Shown here: piece by piece, positions 22,005-28,754 of the stretch
Position numbering within the stretch: the stretch's first letter is position 1
How the letters are laid out: every line of letters starts with the position of its first letter
Source of the DNA: Bacteroidales bacterium UBA1035
GTDB lineage: Bacteria; Bacteroidota; Bacteroidia; Bacteroidales; Dysgonomonadaceae
Direction of reading: 5' to 3'
Assembly (NCBI GenBank): GCA_002316835.1
Contig: DCEG01000070.1
Location: 2,495-31,248, forward strand
Length of the DNA: 28,754 nt
Notes under the pieces: model-generated
Database searches by the model: none
What the model was told of the DNA's origin: nothing
What the model saw: only the letters and a program-made list of their open reading frames with translations
Position numbers and translations under genes: made by a program

Positions 22005-22542
22005 CGTAGTTACATTTAGAGAATTGTTTGTTAGCGGCATTTTTGATCTTTCTGATTCGTGCATTTATAGAAGCAATATTTTCTTTTTCCACTGCCGATA
22101 GTGTCAGATTAAAATCCTGCAACAATTCGGGTCTTTGCTGTAATAAGTTATATAGTCCCTGAATGGAGTTTACTCTTACAATTTTACTTTCTTTCCTGTC
22201 CGTTGCCCACCCGGTAAGTGTCGTCCAGGTTTTCCCGAATTCTGTTTCTGTCAGTTTAACCCTGGAAACGATCAGCGCCAAGTGCCATTTCAGTTCAATA
22301 TCGGTTGCTGTCCGACAAAAAGCTAAAACGTCTTTCTTATGTTTTTGCAGATAATCGGAATGGTGAACGGTTATCTTTTCAACCGCATCAGCCGTTCTCA
22401 TTACCACCTTTCTGTCGGGGTTGGTCATTCCGGAAAACAATTCGTCGAAATCTTCCTGTGAATTAACAGAAGAAACTACTTCGTTTGCTTTCCCGATAGA
22501 ACGCAGGTCGCCACCCTTTAATATGTCCTGATATTTAGTCAT
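21982..22542 (-). CDS. HEAT-like helical repeat protein, hypothetical
   Basis: A 186-residue soluble protein with no signal peptide, rich in paired helices. Segments such as NPDRKVVMRTADAVEKITVHH and ELKWHLALIVSRVKL have the pattern of HEAT repeats (for example VVMRTADAVEKI), implying a protein-binding scaffold. I recognise no named family. Its ATG overlaps the stop of the VOC gene as ATGA, and its end overlaps the hydrolase start, so the three genes are tightly coupled. The functional link is unclear. Confidence 0.72.
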   Translation of the reverse strand: MTKYQDILKGGDLRSIGKANEVVSSVNSQEDFDELFSGMTNPDRKVVMRTADAVEKITVHHSDYLQKHKKDVLAFCRTATDIELKWHLALIVSRVKLTETEFGKTWTTLTGWATDRKESKIVRVNSIQGLYNLLQQRPELLQDFNLTLSAVEKENIASINARIRKIKNAANKQFSKCNYDDKIFDF

Positions 22543-22940
22543 TCTACGGGTTTTTCGGCAAATGCAATTACATGTCCGTCAGGATCGGCAAAGTAGCAAG
22601 CTTTATCTCCCCAGTTTCTGTCAGAAATTGGACTGATAAGTCTTGCGCCGCTTTTAATTGCATTTTCAAATTCAAGCTCTATATCGTCAATACATAAGTA
22701 AAGCTCACACCTTGGAATTCCGGTTCCGGTTGAAGGGTCAGGCATTGAATCGCTTAGAATTTTTGCTATACCCTTGTTTGGCATAAGTCCAACTATGTAC
22801 TTATCGGATATTTTAAATTCAGTCATACCTTCAACATCTAAATCAGGTGGTTTACGAAAAATCTTCTCATAGAAATCCCTGCTTACTTTCTGATCTTCAA
22901 CGTATAGTATTATTTCGAAGTTGTTAATAGCTATAGACAT
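22539..22940 (-). CDS. VOC-superfamily protein (glyoxalase/bleomycin-resistance fold)
   Basis: A 133-residue protein with two beta-alpha-beta-beta-beta halves. The first is NNFEIILYVEDQKVSRDFYEKIF and the second has CELYLCIDDIELEFENAIKSGA and ends in YFADPDGHVIAFAEK (116-130), a standard VOC ending. It could detoxify or modify a small molecule, or bind a drug; specificity is unknown. It overlaps the HEAT-like gene by 4 nt. The YciI-like gene lies about 105 nt upstream on the same strand. Confidence 0.85.
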   Translation of the reverse strand: MSIAINNFEIILYVEDQKVSRDFYEKIFRKPPDLDVEGMTEFKISDKYIVGLMPNKGIAKILSDSMPDPSTGTGIPRCELYLCIDDIELEFENAIKSGARLISPISDRNWGDKACYFADPDGHVIAFAEKPVE

Positions 22941-23045
22941 TGTTATCCTGATGGTTAATGTTTTGAAAATGGAGTTTATAAAGTTGTTAAACGGAAAGTT
23001 GACAGAAGGATGTAATTTTCCTGTTTGTCAGGTACGTGTTAACGA

Positions 23046-23306
23046 TCAAAGCAACGTGTCGTTCCAATCTTTAATGATAAACGATTTCACCAGACCCTCA
23101 AGTATAAAAGGGTCTTCGGTTACATATTGCTCTGCCGCCTCACGGGTTTTGAAAATGGCCATGTTGCCTCTGTCGGCAAAGGGTCCGATACCGATTACCT
23201 CACCTTTAGCAATATATTTCTCTACTATGGCCTTGTGTCTTGGATACACACTCATGATGGTTTCCATTGTCACGTCCGATGGTTCTCCTATAACTACTGC
23301 TTTCAT
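23046..23306 (-). CDS. YciI family protein
   Basis: An 86-residue small protein of the YciI/dimeric ferredoxin-like fold. VYPRHKAIVEKYIAKGEVIGIGPFADRGNMAIFKTREAAEQYVTEDPF contains the conserved His (about H24) and the Asp-Pro-Phe motif (TEDPF) usual in the family. Some members are muconolactone isomerase-like or dehalogenase-like; activity here is not known. It has a promoter at 23372-23404 and may lead the VOC, HEAT-like and hydrolase genes, although the 105-nt gap allows a separate start. Confidence 0.85.
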   Translation of the reverse strand: MKAVVIGEPSDVTMETIMSVYPRHKAIVEKYIAKGEVIGIGPFADRGNMAIFKTREAAEQYVTEDPFILEGLVKSFIIKDWNDTLL

Positions 23307-23371
23307 TTATTTGTTGTTTTTAGATATAATTTTCATTGCATCTGCCTTGTAGAAGTATGATTAATACTTTG

Positions 23372-23404
23372 CAAATATAAGGCTTATGTATGTTATTATG
23401 CAAA
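23372..23404 (-). promoter_or_regulatory. promoter for the YciI gene
   Basis: On the minus strand TTTG (23404-23401), a 21-nt spacer, then TATATTTG (23379-23372), both consensus matches, about 65 nt before the start codon. Confidence 0.65.
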
Positions 23405-23569
23405 AGGATCAACTAAAAAAGCACACCCTGAAACGCACGATGTAATGCCTTTCCTATCAGGTCGCGCTGGCAGGCTCGTGTGGAAAAAAATGGAATTTGT
23501 AACTGAAGATCATGTTGCAAAACTTTTTTGAAATGTTGCTTACGCGATATCATGTTGCCTGATTTTGTT

Positions 23570-23577
23570 TACTTTTG
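23570..23577 (+). promoter_or_regulatory. -7 element for the sodium symporter gene
   Basis: TACTTTTG matches TAnnTTTG, 103 nt before ATG 23681. No TTTG is seen at the -33 spacing. Confidence 0.4.
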
Positions 23578-23680
23578 CTTTTGTTTATCAGATTCTTCGG
23601 GGAAATGAATCACAGTTTAAACCCGGATAAGGCAAATATGTCTGATACGTGACGAAGTCTGCTTAAATAGTTTCAAAAAA

Positions 23681-24583
23681 ATGTTCATCGATTATTCTAT
23701 CATTGATGTAGCCGTAAGCATAGTCTTATTCTTGATTATGTTTGGAATTGGTTTATCGCAAACGACTTCAAATTATAAAAAATTGTTTACAGCTCCAAAA
23801 TCACTTCTGCTGGGTTTGTTTGCTCAAATGATCATGCTCCCTGTAATTGCTTTTTTAATTGTTGTTTTTGTCAATATACCTCCTGAGTTTAAGATAGGAT
23901 TTATCATTTTGTCTGCATGTCCCGGCGGAACTACATCGGGGCTCGTCAACTATATTTTTAAAGGAGATGTAGCTCTTTCCATTTCGTTGACTTCGATAAA
24001 CGGATTACTGACGCTTCTGACCATTCCATTCATTGTGAATCTGGGATTATTATTTTTTCTAAAGGAAACTGCCAAAATCTATTTACCTTATGCTGATACC
24101 ATAATTCAGATATTTGTTGTAACTATTATTCCTGCAATGCTGGGATTGATTTTGAGAATGAGAAATGAAAAATTGGCATTGAAACTTCAAAGACCTGCAA
24201 AAATTATTCTCACCGTTTTATTGGCTGCCGTGTTTGCTGTGGTTTTATTTGCAAAAGAAGATCAGGGAGGTACCGGCATTACATGGCAACAAGTTCAGAC
24301 CATATTGCCTTATGCTATTTTGTTAAACATTGTTGCATTCTTTGCTTCCTATTGGTTAGCATTATCCGCAAAATTGAAAGAAAAAACTTCTTTTACTATT
24401 GGCATCGAAGTAACCATGCAAAATACATCGCTGGCATTTCTTATAGCGGGAGCCTTGTTGGATAATCAGGATATGATGAAACCGGCTCTGGTCTATTCTC
24501 TGTTTTCATTTTGGACAACCATAATCTTTGCCCTTATTATAAAGAAAAAAATGGGATTGAAATTGTTTTCGGATTTCAGATAA
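23681..24583 (+). CDS. bile acid:sodium symporter family transporter (BASS)
   Basis: A 300-residue inner-membrane protein with about 9-10 hydrophobic helices. ACPGGTTSG (80-88 region) and GIEVTMQNTSLA (241-252) match the two discontinuous helices of BASS carriers, with E243 and Q247 as likely sodium-site residues. Bacterial members carry bile acids, pantoate, sulfonated compounds or other organic anions with Na+; the substrate here is unknown. It stands alone, divergent from the YciI gene and convergent with the carboxylesterase gene. Confidence 0.9.
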   Translation: MFIDYSIIDVAVSIVLFLIMFGIGLSQTTSNYKKLFTAPKSLLLGLFAQMIMLPVIAFLIVVFVNIPPEFKIGFIILSACPGGTTSGLVNYIFKGDVALSISLTSINGLLTLLTIPFIVNLGLLFFLKETAKIYLPYADTIIQIFVVTIIPAMLGLILRMRNEKLALKLQRPAKIILTVLLAAVFAVVLFAKEDQGGTGITWQQVQTILPYAILLNIVAFFASYWLALSAKLKEKTSFTIGIEVTMQNTSLAFLIAGALLDNQDMMKPALVYSLFSFWTTIIFALIIKKKMGLKLFSDFR

Positions 24584-24657
24584 TGGAATAATTTAATCGT
24601 ATTTGAATTTCATTGTTGCCTTGTATCCATCCACATTGATCTCTATTTTTCTAAATG

Positions 24658-24701
24658 AACGTGAGTCCGGTATAAAACCGGATTTATATCGGACTCACGT
24701 T
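24658..24701. terminator. long hairpin between convergent symporter and carboxylesterase genes
   Basis: AACGTGAGTCCG (24658-24669) and CGGACTCACGTT (24690-24701) are perfect 12-bp arms, and inner TATAAA/TTTATA pairing extends the stem to about 19 bp with one G-U. It lies 74 nt after one stop and 44 nt before the other. There is no T run, so it may stop transcription from both sides by another route or be a repeat. The call as terminator is inference. Confidence 0.5.
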
Positions 24702-24745
24702 AAGCTGAGTAAAAGTTATTCAGTAATTGGTGATTAACCTAACAA

Positions 24746-26308
24746 CTAGTCGAGTGGTTTAATGAAATTCATCAACTTTCTGTCGTGGTTATTTACAATT
24801 TTACTTTCATTGTCAAAATACATGGTAGCACCGTTTTCAGCTGTATAAGGCTCCCACTCCGGCAGAATACCCTCAACGTTGGGATTACCTGTTTTCGCAA
24901 AATTTAGCCATGCAGAGCTCATTTTGTCAGCTAATTTCCAGGCTTCTTCGGAATTTCCGGTCCAATCCGGTCTCAAATCAACATTGTTGAACGCCAACGG
25001 AATGTCAAGCCCATGAAATGAACCTCTCGATGCACTGTCAACCTGACTTTTCCACGCTAAAAGATAGGCGTATAATGGCGCGTTTCCTTGCTCAGCCCAT
25101 GCATCGGCCGTTCTTATCGTAAAGGGTCTGAAAACATTATCAATAGAGAGAAGATCCTGAGGTGTATAATCGGGATAAGCCTCTGCGAACAGCTCAACAT
25201 ACTGATTTGTTCTGTCACCATATTCTTTGGCCAGCCGTTCTTTTGCCTGTTCCAGGGTCAGGTCTTTTTCGCCGTAAACAGTTCTTATCAGTTCATTGAG
25301 AGTCGTGCCGATCATCAGGGGTATATCTTTCGAAATATCGGCAAAGCCCGGGCTGAACGGTTGCTGGAGCAATACAACGCCATCGGCTGAAGGTGAGAAC
25401 CCAAACATGGTTGGCGATCCGGGTCTTCTTGGACCGGAGATTTTAGCTATCGCATCGTTTCCTGCCTTTACGAGATCCGGATAGGGGATAGTATTCAGTT
25501 TTTCTACTTCGTCTGCCGTGAGTCCCAGACCCTCAAGTACGGCCGCGGCAAGAGTTTGCGATTTTTCTTTAGTCATGACGTTAAGTAACGTTCCACTTTG
25601 AATAATTGCCTTGTGAAACAATCCTTTTGCCGCCGGCATACACATAAGTGTGCCTACTTTTCCACCACCACCCGATTCGCCAAAAATGGTTATATCGGAA
25701 GGGTTACCTCCAAAATTTTCAATATTACTTTTAATCCACTCCAGGGCTTTCACAATGTCAAGCATACCAACATTTGCCGATTGCGCATAGTTGGGACCAT
25801 ATGCCGATAAATCAAGAAAACCGAGAATATTCAACCGGTGATTTACGGAAACGATCACCACATCTCCTTTTTTCGCCAAAGCTTTCCCGTATGTCATCGG
25901 GTCGTTGCTGCTTCCCACATGAAATCCTCCTCCGTGCAACCAAAGCATCACCGGACGTTTTTTACCATCCGATATTCCTTGTGTCCATACATTCACACTA
26001 AAAAGTTTGCTTTCATCCATGGTCGAATCTGAGATCCAGGCCACTACCTGTTTAGCAACAGGTCCAAATTCGTTGCATTCGAGAACTTCGTTCCATGTAT
26101 CAGGATCCTGCGGAGGCATAAATCTTTCGGCCTTGGCATATGGAATACCTTTGAAAGTAAATACACCATCGTCAATACTGCCTGAAACAGTACCATGGGT
26201 TGTCTTCACAACCGGTTCCTGATTTTGATCAGCTTTTGAATTACATCCTGCAAAATATAATCCGGTCACAATTAAAGAAAAGTAAACTAAGTTTGTTAAT
26301 AGTCTCAT
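24746..26308 (-). CDS. type-B carboxylesterase, lipoprotein
   Basis: A 520-residue carboxylesterase of the cholinesterase-like family, anchored as a lipoprotein (signal ending YFAGC, C22). The oxyanion loop is HGGGF (125-129) and the nucleophile elbow GESGGGG has S212. The acid is probably E339 in GTTLNE, and the base H432 in FHGLDIP. Family length is typical. It should hydrolyse esters at the cell surface or in the periplasm; no neighbouring gene identifies the substrate. The protein looks complete. Confidence 0.92.
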   Translation of the reverse strand: MRLLTNLVYFSLIVTGLYFAGCNSKADQNQEPVVKTTHGTVSGSIDDGVFTFKGIPYAKAERFMPPQDPDTWNEVLECNEFGPVAKQVVAWISDSTMDESKLFSVNVWTQGISDGKKRPVMLWLHGGGFHVGSSNDPMTYGKALAKKGDVVIVSVNHRLNILGFLDLSAYGPNYAQSANVGMLDIVKALEWIKSNIENFGGNPSDITIFGESGGGGKVGTLMCMPAAKGLFHKAIIQSGTLLNVMTKEKSQTLAAAVLEGLGLTADEVEKLNTIPYPDLVKAGNDAIAKISGPRRPGSPTMFGFSPSADGVVLLQQPFSPGFADISKDIPLMIGTTLNELIRTVYGEKDLTLEQAKERLAKEYGDRTNQYVELFAEAYPDYTPQDLLSIDNVFRPFTIRTADAWAEQGNAPLYAYLLAWKSQVDSASRGSFHGLDIPLAFNNVDLRPDWTGNSEEAWKLADKMSSAWLNFAKTGNPNVEGILPEWEPYTAENGATMYFDNESKIVNNHDRKLMNFIKPLD

Positions 26309-26486
26309 AGTATGAAAATTTATTTGTGTTCAATTTCAGTTTTTCGATGTCTTATGTTGTGTATCAATGCTTGAGAAGAGTGCAATTACACGTATTACGC
26401 TTAGAACAGATCCAACAATGATTTCCCGAAAAGGGTCGCGATACTTTATCGGCTGATTAAAAAACTCACTTATCTACTGCGGTTGT

Positions 26487-27239
26487 TTATCCCAGGCTTT
26501 TACTTAGATAGAAAGCACACAAAAAGCCGCACACCGAGATAATTCCTGTGGCTGTCCTCGTTTTTTGAAAAGCTTCAGGGATCATCGTATCTACAATCAT
26601 TGTGAGTACTGCACCTGCCGCCAAAGCTGTTGTTGCTGCGGAAACTTCCGGGGTTACATTATCAAATAATAGATATCCGGCCAGGGCTGCTACACCGGAA
26701 ATGATCATGATTCCTGTCCATAACCCAAAAATGTAGGTTTTGCTTTTACCGCTTCTTTTCATTCCCACCGAACTTGACAGACCTTCCGGAACGTTGGACA
26801 GAAATATACCGATCACAGCTACCAGGCTCACTCCGGTTCCGCCGAGCATACTCAACCCGATGGCAATCGATTCAGGTATTCCATCCAACAATGCACCCAT
26901 GGCAATTGCGAGCCCATTGTCTTCTTCATCTTCATTTTGTCTGACTTCAGACTCGGAGCGTTTACGATGCCGCGCGCCAAACTTGGCAAGCAGTTCGTTA
27001 GCACCGGTGTACAACAGGGCGCCTGCTAAAAAACCAAATGAACTGGCAATTATTCCACCTGATGTAAATGCTTCATCCATCAAGTCAAAGGCCAGTACGG
27101 AAATAAGCACGCCACTCCCAAAGGCCATTATGCCTGCAATCCAGCGCTGGCTGAATTTTAGATAATAACCACCCGCAGCACCCAATAAAAGAGCTGATCC
27201 GGCAATGAGTCCCCAGAATGTAACTTCAATTGTTTCCAG
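26487..27239 (-). CDS. ZIP-like metal transporter family protein, non-standard start
   Basis: A multi-helix membrane protein of the ZIP/GufA type, about 250 residues if started at CTG 27239. The frame is open back to a TAG at 27246-27248 and has no ATG, GTG or in-frame TTG before TTG 27185. A start at 27185 would cut into the first membrane helix, whose beginning reads FWGLIAGSALLLG. A -7 element at 27264 leaves only about 18 nt of leader before 27239. The usual HNxPEG motif is replaced by DGIPES (119-124 in this numbering), and a second SNVPEG is present. A charged loop RHRKRSESE...EDEED separates helices. Substrate is uncertain, and the start needs protein evidence. Confidence 0.72.
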   Translation of the reverse strand: METIEVTFWGLIAGSALLLGAAGGYYLKFSQRWIAGIMAFGSGVLISVLAFDLMDEAFTSGGIIASSFGFLAGALLYTGANELLAKFGARHRKRSESEVRQNEDEEDNGLAIAMGALLDGIPESIAIGLSMLGGTGVSLVAVIGIFLSNVPEGLSSSVGMKRSGKSKTYIFGLWTGIMIISGVAALAGYLLFDNVTPEVSAATTALAAGAVLTMIVDTMIPEAFQKTRTATGIISVCGFLCAFYLSKSLG

Positions 27240-27263
27240 TGTTATCTATATTTTTGCAACATA

Positions 27264-27271
27264 CAAAAGTA
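27264..27271 (-). promoter_or_regulatory. -7 element for the ZIP-like gene
   Basis: On the minus strand TACTTTTG matches TAnnTTTG. Transcription would begin near 27257, very close to the coding frame. Confidence 0.42.
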
Positions 27272-27491
27272 GCACCTAACAAAGGTAAACAGAAATATTT
27301 ATATTTTTATAATGTTTTCTCAAATTGTATGTATTACAATATTCGAAAGGCGGTTTTGAATTTTTCCTCCGGATGGGATCCCGGGGTACAAAGCTTCAAC
27401 ACAGGTTGGAGTATCTGTAGCTTTTGCTGTTTTGTTTTGTGTTAAAATGGTTGTGCAATAATCACTTTTTGAAGTATTGTGCCTGTTGATG

Positions 27492-28754
27492 CTACTCCAT
27501 AACGATATACGCCGGCCAGGACACCTGATCGGGTAAATCGAATTCTTCGTCAAACGGTTGTGTTCCCGTACCGTTATTATACAACAAAACACGTTTTACG
27601 CCGGTTGCAGTGCTTCCGCCCGTACCGTTGATGACGTTGAGAATATTGCCGGGTCCGGCAAAACGGGTTACGTTCATTTTCTCAATTTTTACGAGCGGAG
27701 TATTGGGAACTTCAAAGGCATTTTGTTTGTTAACGTTTCCATCTGTTCCGGTAAAAACTGCATATGAGCCAAACCCGATGCTGTAATGCTCCTTTACGGT
27801 ATTCGCCACTTTAAAAGCGGCATAGCCGTCAACTCTGCCTCCCTGGCTTCTCCATTCTGCCTGAACAGGCGGATCGTAAGGCGGTTCGTTCTGAAAGAAA
27901 TAAACTCTTCCTCGCTCGCCCAGCCAGATCACTTCGTATTCCTGATGATGTTCAGTAAACAAAGCGTAGAGTGTTACGTCGTTTCCGGTAACGATAAGTC
28001 CGTTTTTGCATCGATCTCTCGTCCATCTTGCGGGACCGCCGGGTTGAGTTCCATGATCGGCGCGCCATAACCAGAAATGGTCGCCCACAACGTTGTTGCT
28101 GTTAATCTGCATCGAAACGTGCAACTGTACATTCTTGGATTGTACGCCGCCAACCCTGCAGGTAATATCCGATAATAAAACCGGATTTGCGGAATGACTG
28201 GCTTTTGCGCCTTCTTCGCCCACACGAATTTGATAAGTGGTACTGTTGAACGAATCCATCAGCAGGCCGGCAACAATAATTCCGTCCTTGTCATCTACAT
28301 AAATACAACCCCAGGTGTTTTTTTCAGTAGGTTCAAGGGTAACCGAAGCAATACCGGCGCCCAGCAGTATCGCATTTTTTCTGTTCACCTGAATGGGAGC
28401 GTTTAACGAATAATGACCGGGAGTGAAAAAGATGTTTTTACCCGATTTGAGCGCCGCGTTAATTTCAACTTCCGTATCACCCTCCTTTGCCACGTACCAA
28501 TCGGTGAGCAAGTCCTGAATTTCGCCTTTTCCCATATCGGTAGCCGACCACGAAGGCCCGATTCTCTCTTTTTGCCACGACGGAACAAAAATTTTGTATT
28601 CACCATCGTCACCCATAAACAAAAAAGGTTTTTCCCTGATAACTGGCGTGTGCGGTACGGGCGAATTGATTTCATCCGCATCGGGAGCATTGATGCAGCC
28701 CTGCCAAACCATGTTGTATGCGCCCCCCATAGCACCGGCTCCTGCGGGGAAAAC
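27492..28754 (-). CDS. beta-helix carbohydrate-active protein, 5' end missing
   Basis: Only the C-terminal 420 residues are in the window; the frame stays open to the edge (VFPAGAGAMGGAYNMVWQG at the cut). Short repeated strand-turn units such as NAILLGAGIASVTLEP, DGIIVAGLLMDSF and NGLIVTGNDVTLYALF indicate a right-handed parallel beta helix of the pectate-lyase/GH55-like type. The opening GGAYNMVWQGCINAP and SGKNIFFTPGHYSL are shared with proteins often mislabelled adenylyl cyclase or coagulation factor 5/8 domain proteins. It is likely an exported glycan-degrading enzyme; the substrate is unknown. The true start and any signal peptide lie outside the window. Confidence 0.78.
   Translation of the reverse strand, partial: VFPAGAGAMGGAYNMVWQGCINAPDADEINSPVPHTPVIREKPFLFMGDDGEYKIFVPSWQKERIGPSWSATDMGKGEIQDLLTDWYVAKEGDTEVEINAALKSGKNIFFTPGHYSLNAPIQVNRKNAILLGAGIASVTLEPTEKNTWGCIYVDDKDGIIVAGLLMDSFNSTTYQIRVGEEGAKASHSANPVLLSDITCRVGGVQSKNVQLHVSMQINSNNVVGDHFWLWRADHGTQPGGPARWTRDRCKNGLIVTGNDVTLYALFTEHHQEYEVIWLGERGRVYFFQNEPPYDPPVQAEWRSQGGRVDGYAAFKVANTVKEHYSIGFGSYAVFTGTDGNVNKQNAFEVPNTPLVKIEKMNVTRFAGPGNILNVINGTGGSTATGVKRVLLYNNGTGTQPFDEEFDLPDQVSWPAYIVME

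Larger units (their letters stand above)
23307..23680. other. non-coding stretch between YciI and the symporter gene
   Basis: About 374 nt with divergent promoters. It holds the YciI promoter (23372-23404, minus), a -7 element TACTTTTG at 23570-23577 (plus), and a possible 15-codon frame at 23605-23652. The central part (about 23410-23540) shows no gene or repeat that I recognise. Confidence 0.5.

Noticed and set aside
22921..23352. 143-residue + strand frame opposite the YciI gene
   Set aside because: Antisense shadow; the YciI frame has a family motif and a promoter.
23581..23680. Riboswitch (TPP or similar) upstream of the symporter
   Set aside because: A few short matches to the TPP core wording, but the required paired helices and conserved segments are not present.
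27368..27395. Cluster of restriction sites (BamHI, SmaI, HindIII) resembling a vector polylinker
   Set aside because: The order and the bases between sites do not match the common pUC polylinker, and the flanks read as normal chromosome. Probably chance.
27230..27445. 71-residue + strand frame in the gap before the beta-helix gene
   Set aside because: It overlaps the ZIP-like gene start and promoter, and has a low-complexity sequence with no signal or domain.

Overview
The window looks like a chromosomal segment of a low-GC Bacteroidota, most likely order Bacteroidales and plausibly near Dysgonomonadaceae (genus not provable from this sequence). The evidence is a tmRNA whose tag reads GNNNYALAA, promoters of the Bacteroidota form TTTG-N19-21-TAnnTTTG, many lipoprotein signal peptides, and lineage families such as DUF3256, DUF5715 and PorT. 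I see no transposase, phage gene, CRISPR array or defence system. Most of the window is core or ordinary accessory chromosome.

Left part (1-5811, + strand): dnaN, a DEDDh exonuclease, a DUF5715 protein with a D,D-peptidase-like motif, a lipoprotein, truA and trhO. Two short palindromic repeats lie between these genes. Facing them (5944-8649, - strand) is a two-gene unit that best fits an electron-bifurcating NADH-dependent ferredoxin:NADP+ oxidoreductase (NfnA/NfnB), preceded by an unlisted 57-residue membrane protein gene.

RNA block (8796-9548): ssrA (tmRNA) with a clear promoter and terminator, then a convergent tRNA-Arg(CCG). The tRNA starts 5 nt after the stop of a DUF3256 gene that follows a GH29 alpha-L-fucosidase gene. 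Fucosidase, DUF3256 and tRNA therefore appear to share one transcript between a consensus promoter (12004-12034) and a terminator (9434-9466).

Middle (12088-20618): an Ala-rich 75-residue lipoprotein resembling Braun lipoprotein in size and end residue, a cupin lipoprotein, and a long-chain acyl-CoA synthetase. Inverted repeats sit on the promoters of all three. Next come a + strand set of mtaB, a lipid A-type acyltransferase and a GT2 glycosyltransferase, then a PorT-like barrel (-), a 2[4Fe-4S] ferredoxin (+, 55 aa) and gapA (-).

Right part (20919-28754): mostly - strand accessory genes. These are a YciI / VOC / HEAT-like / alpha-beta hydrolase run, a BASS-type sodium symporter (+), a type-B carboxylesterase lipoprotein, a ZIP-like transporter with no ordinary start codon, and the 3' part of a large beta-helix carbohydrate-active protein cut by the window end.

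No striking new system is evident. The best leads are the Lpp-like lipoprotein, the M15-like motif in the DUF5715 protein, the tRNA carried on a fucosidase mRNA, and the operator-like inverted repeats around the acyl-CoA synthetase and lipoprotein genes.
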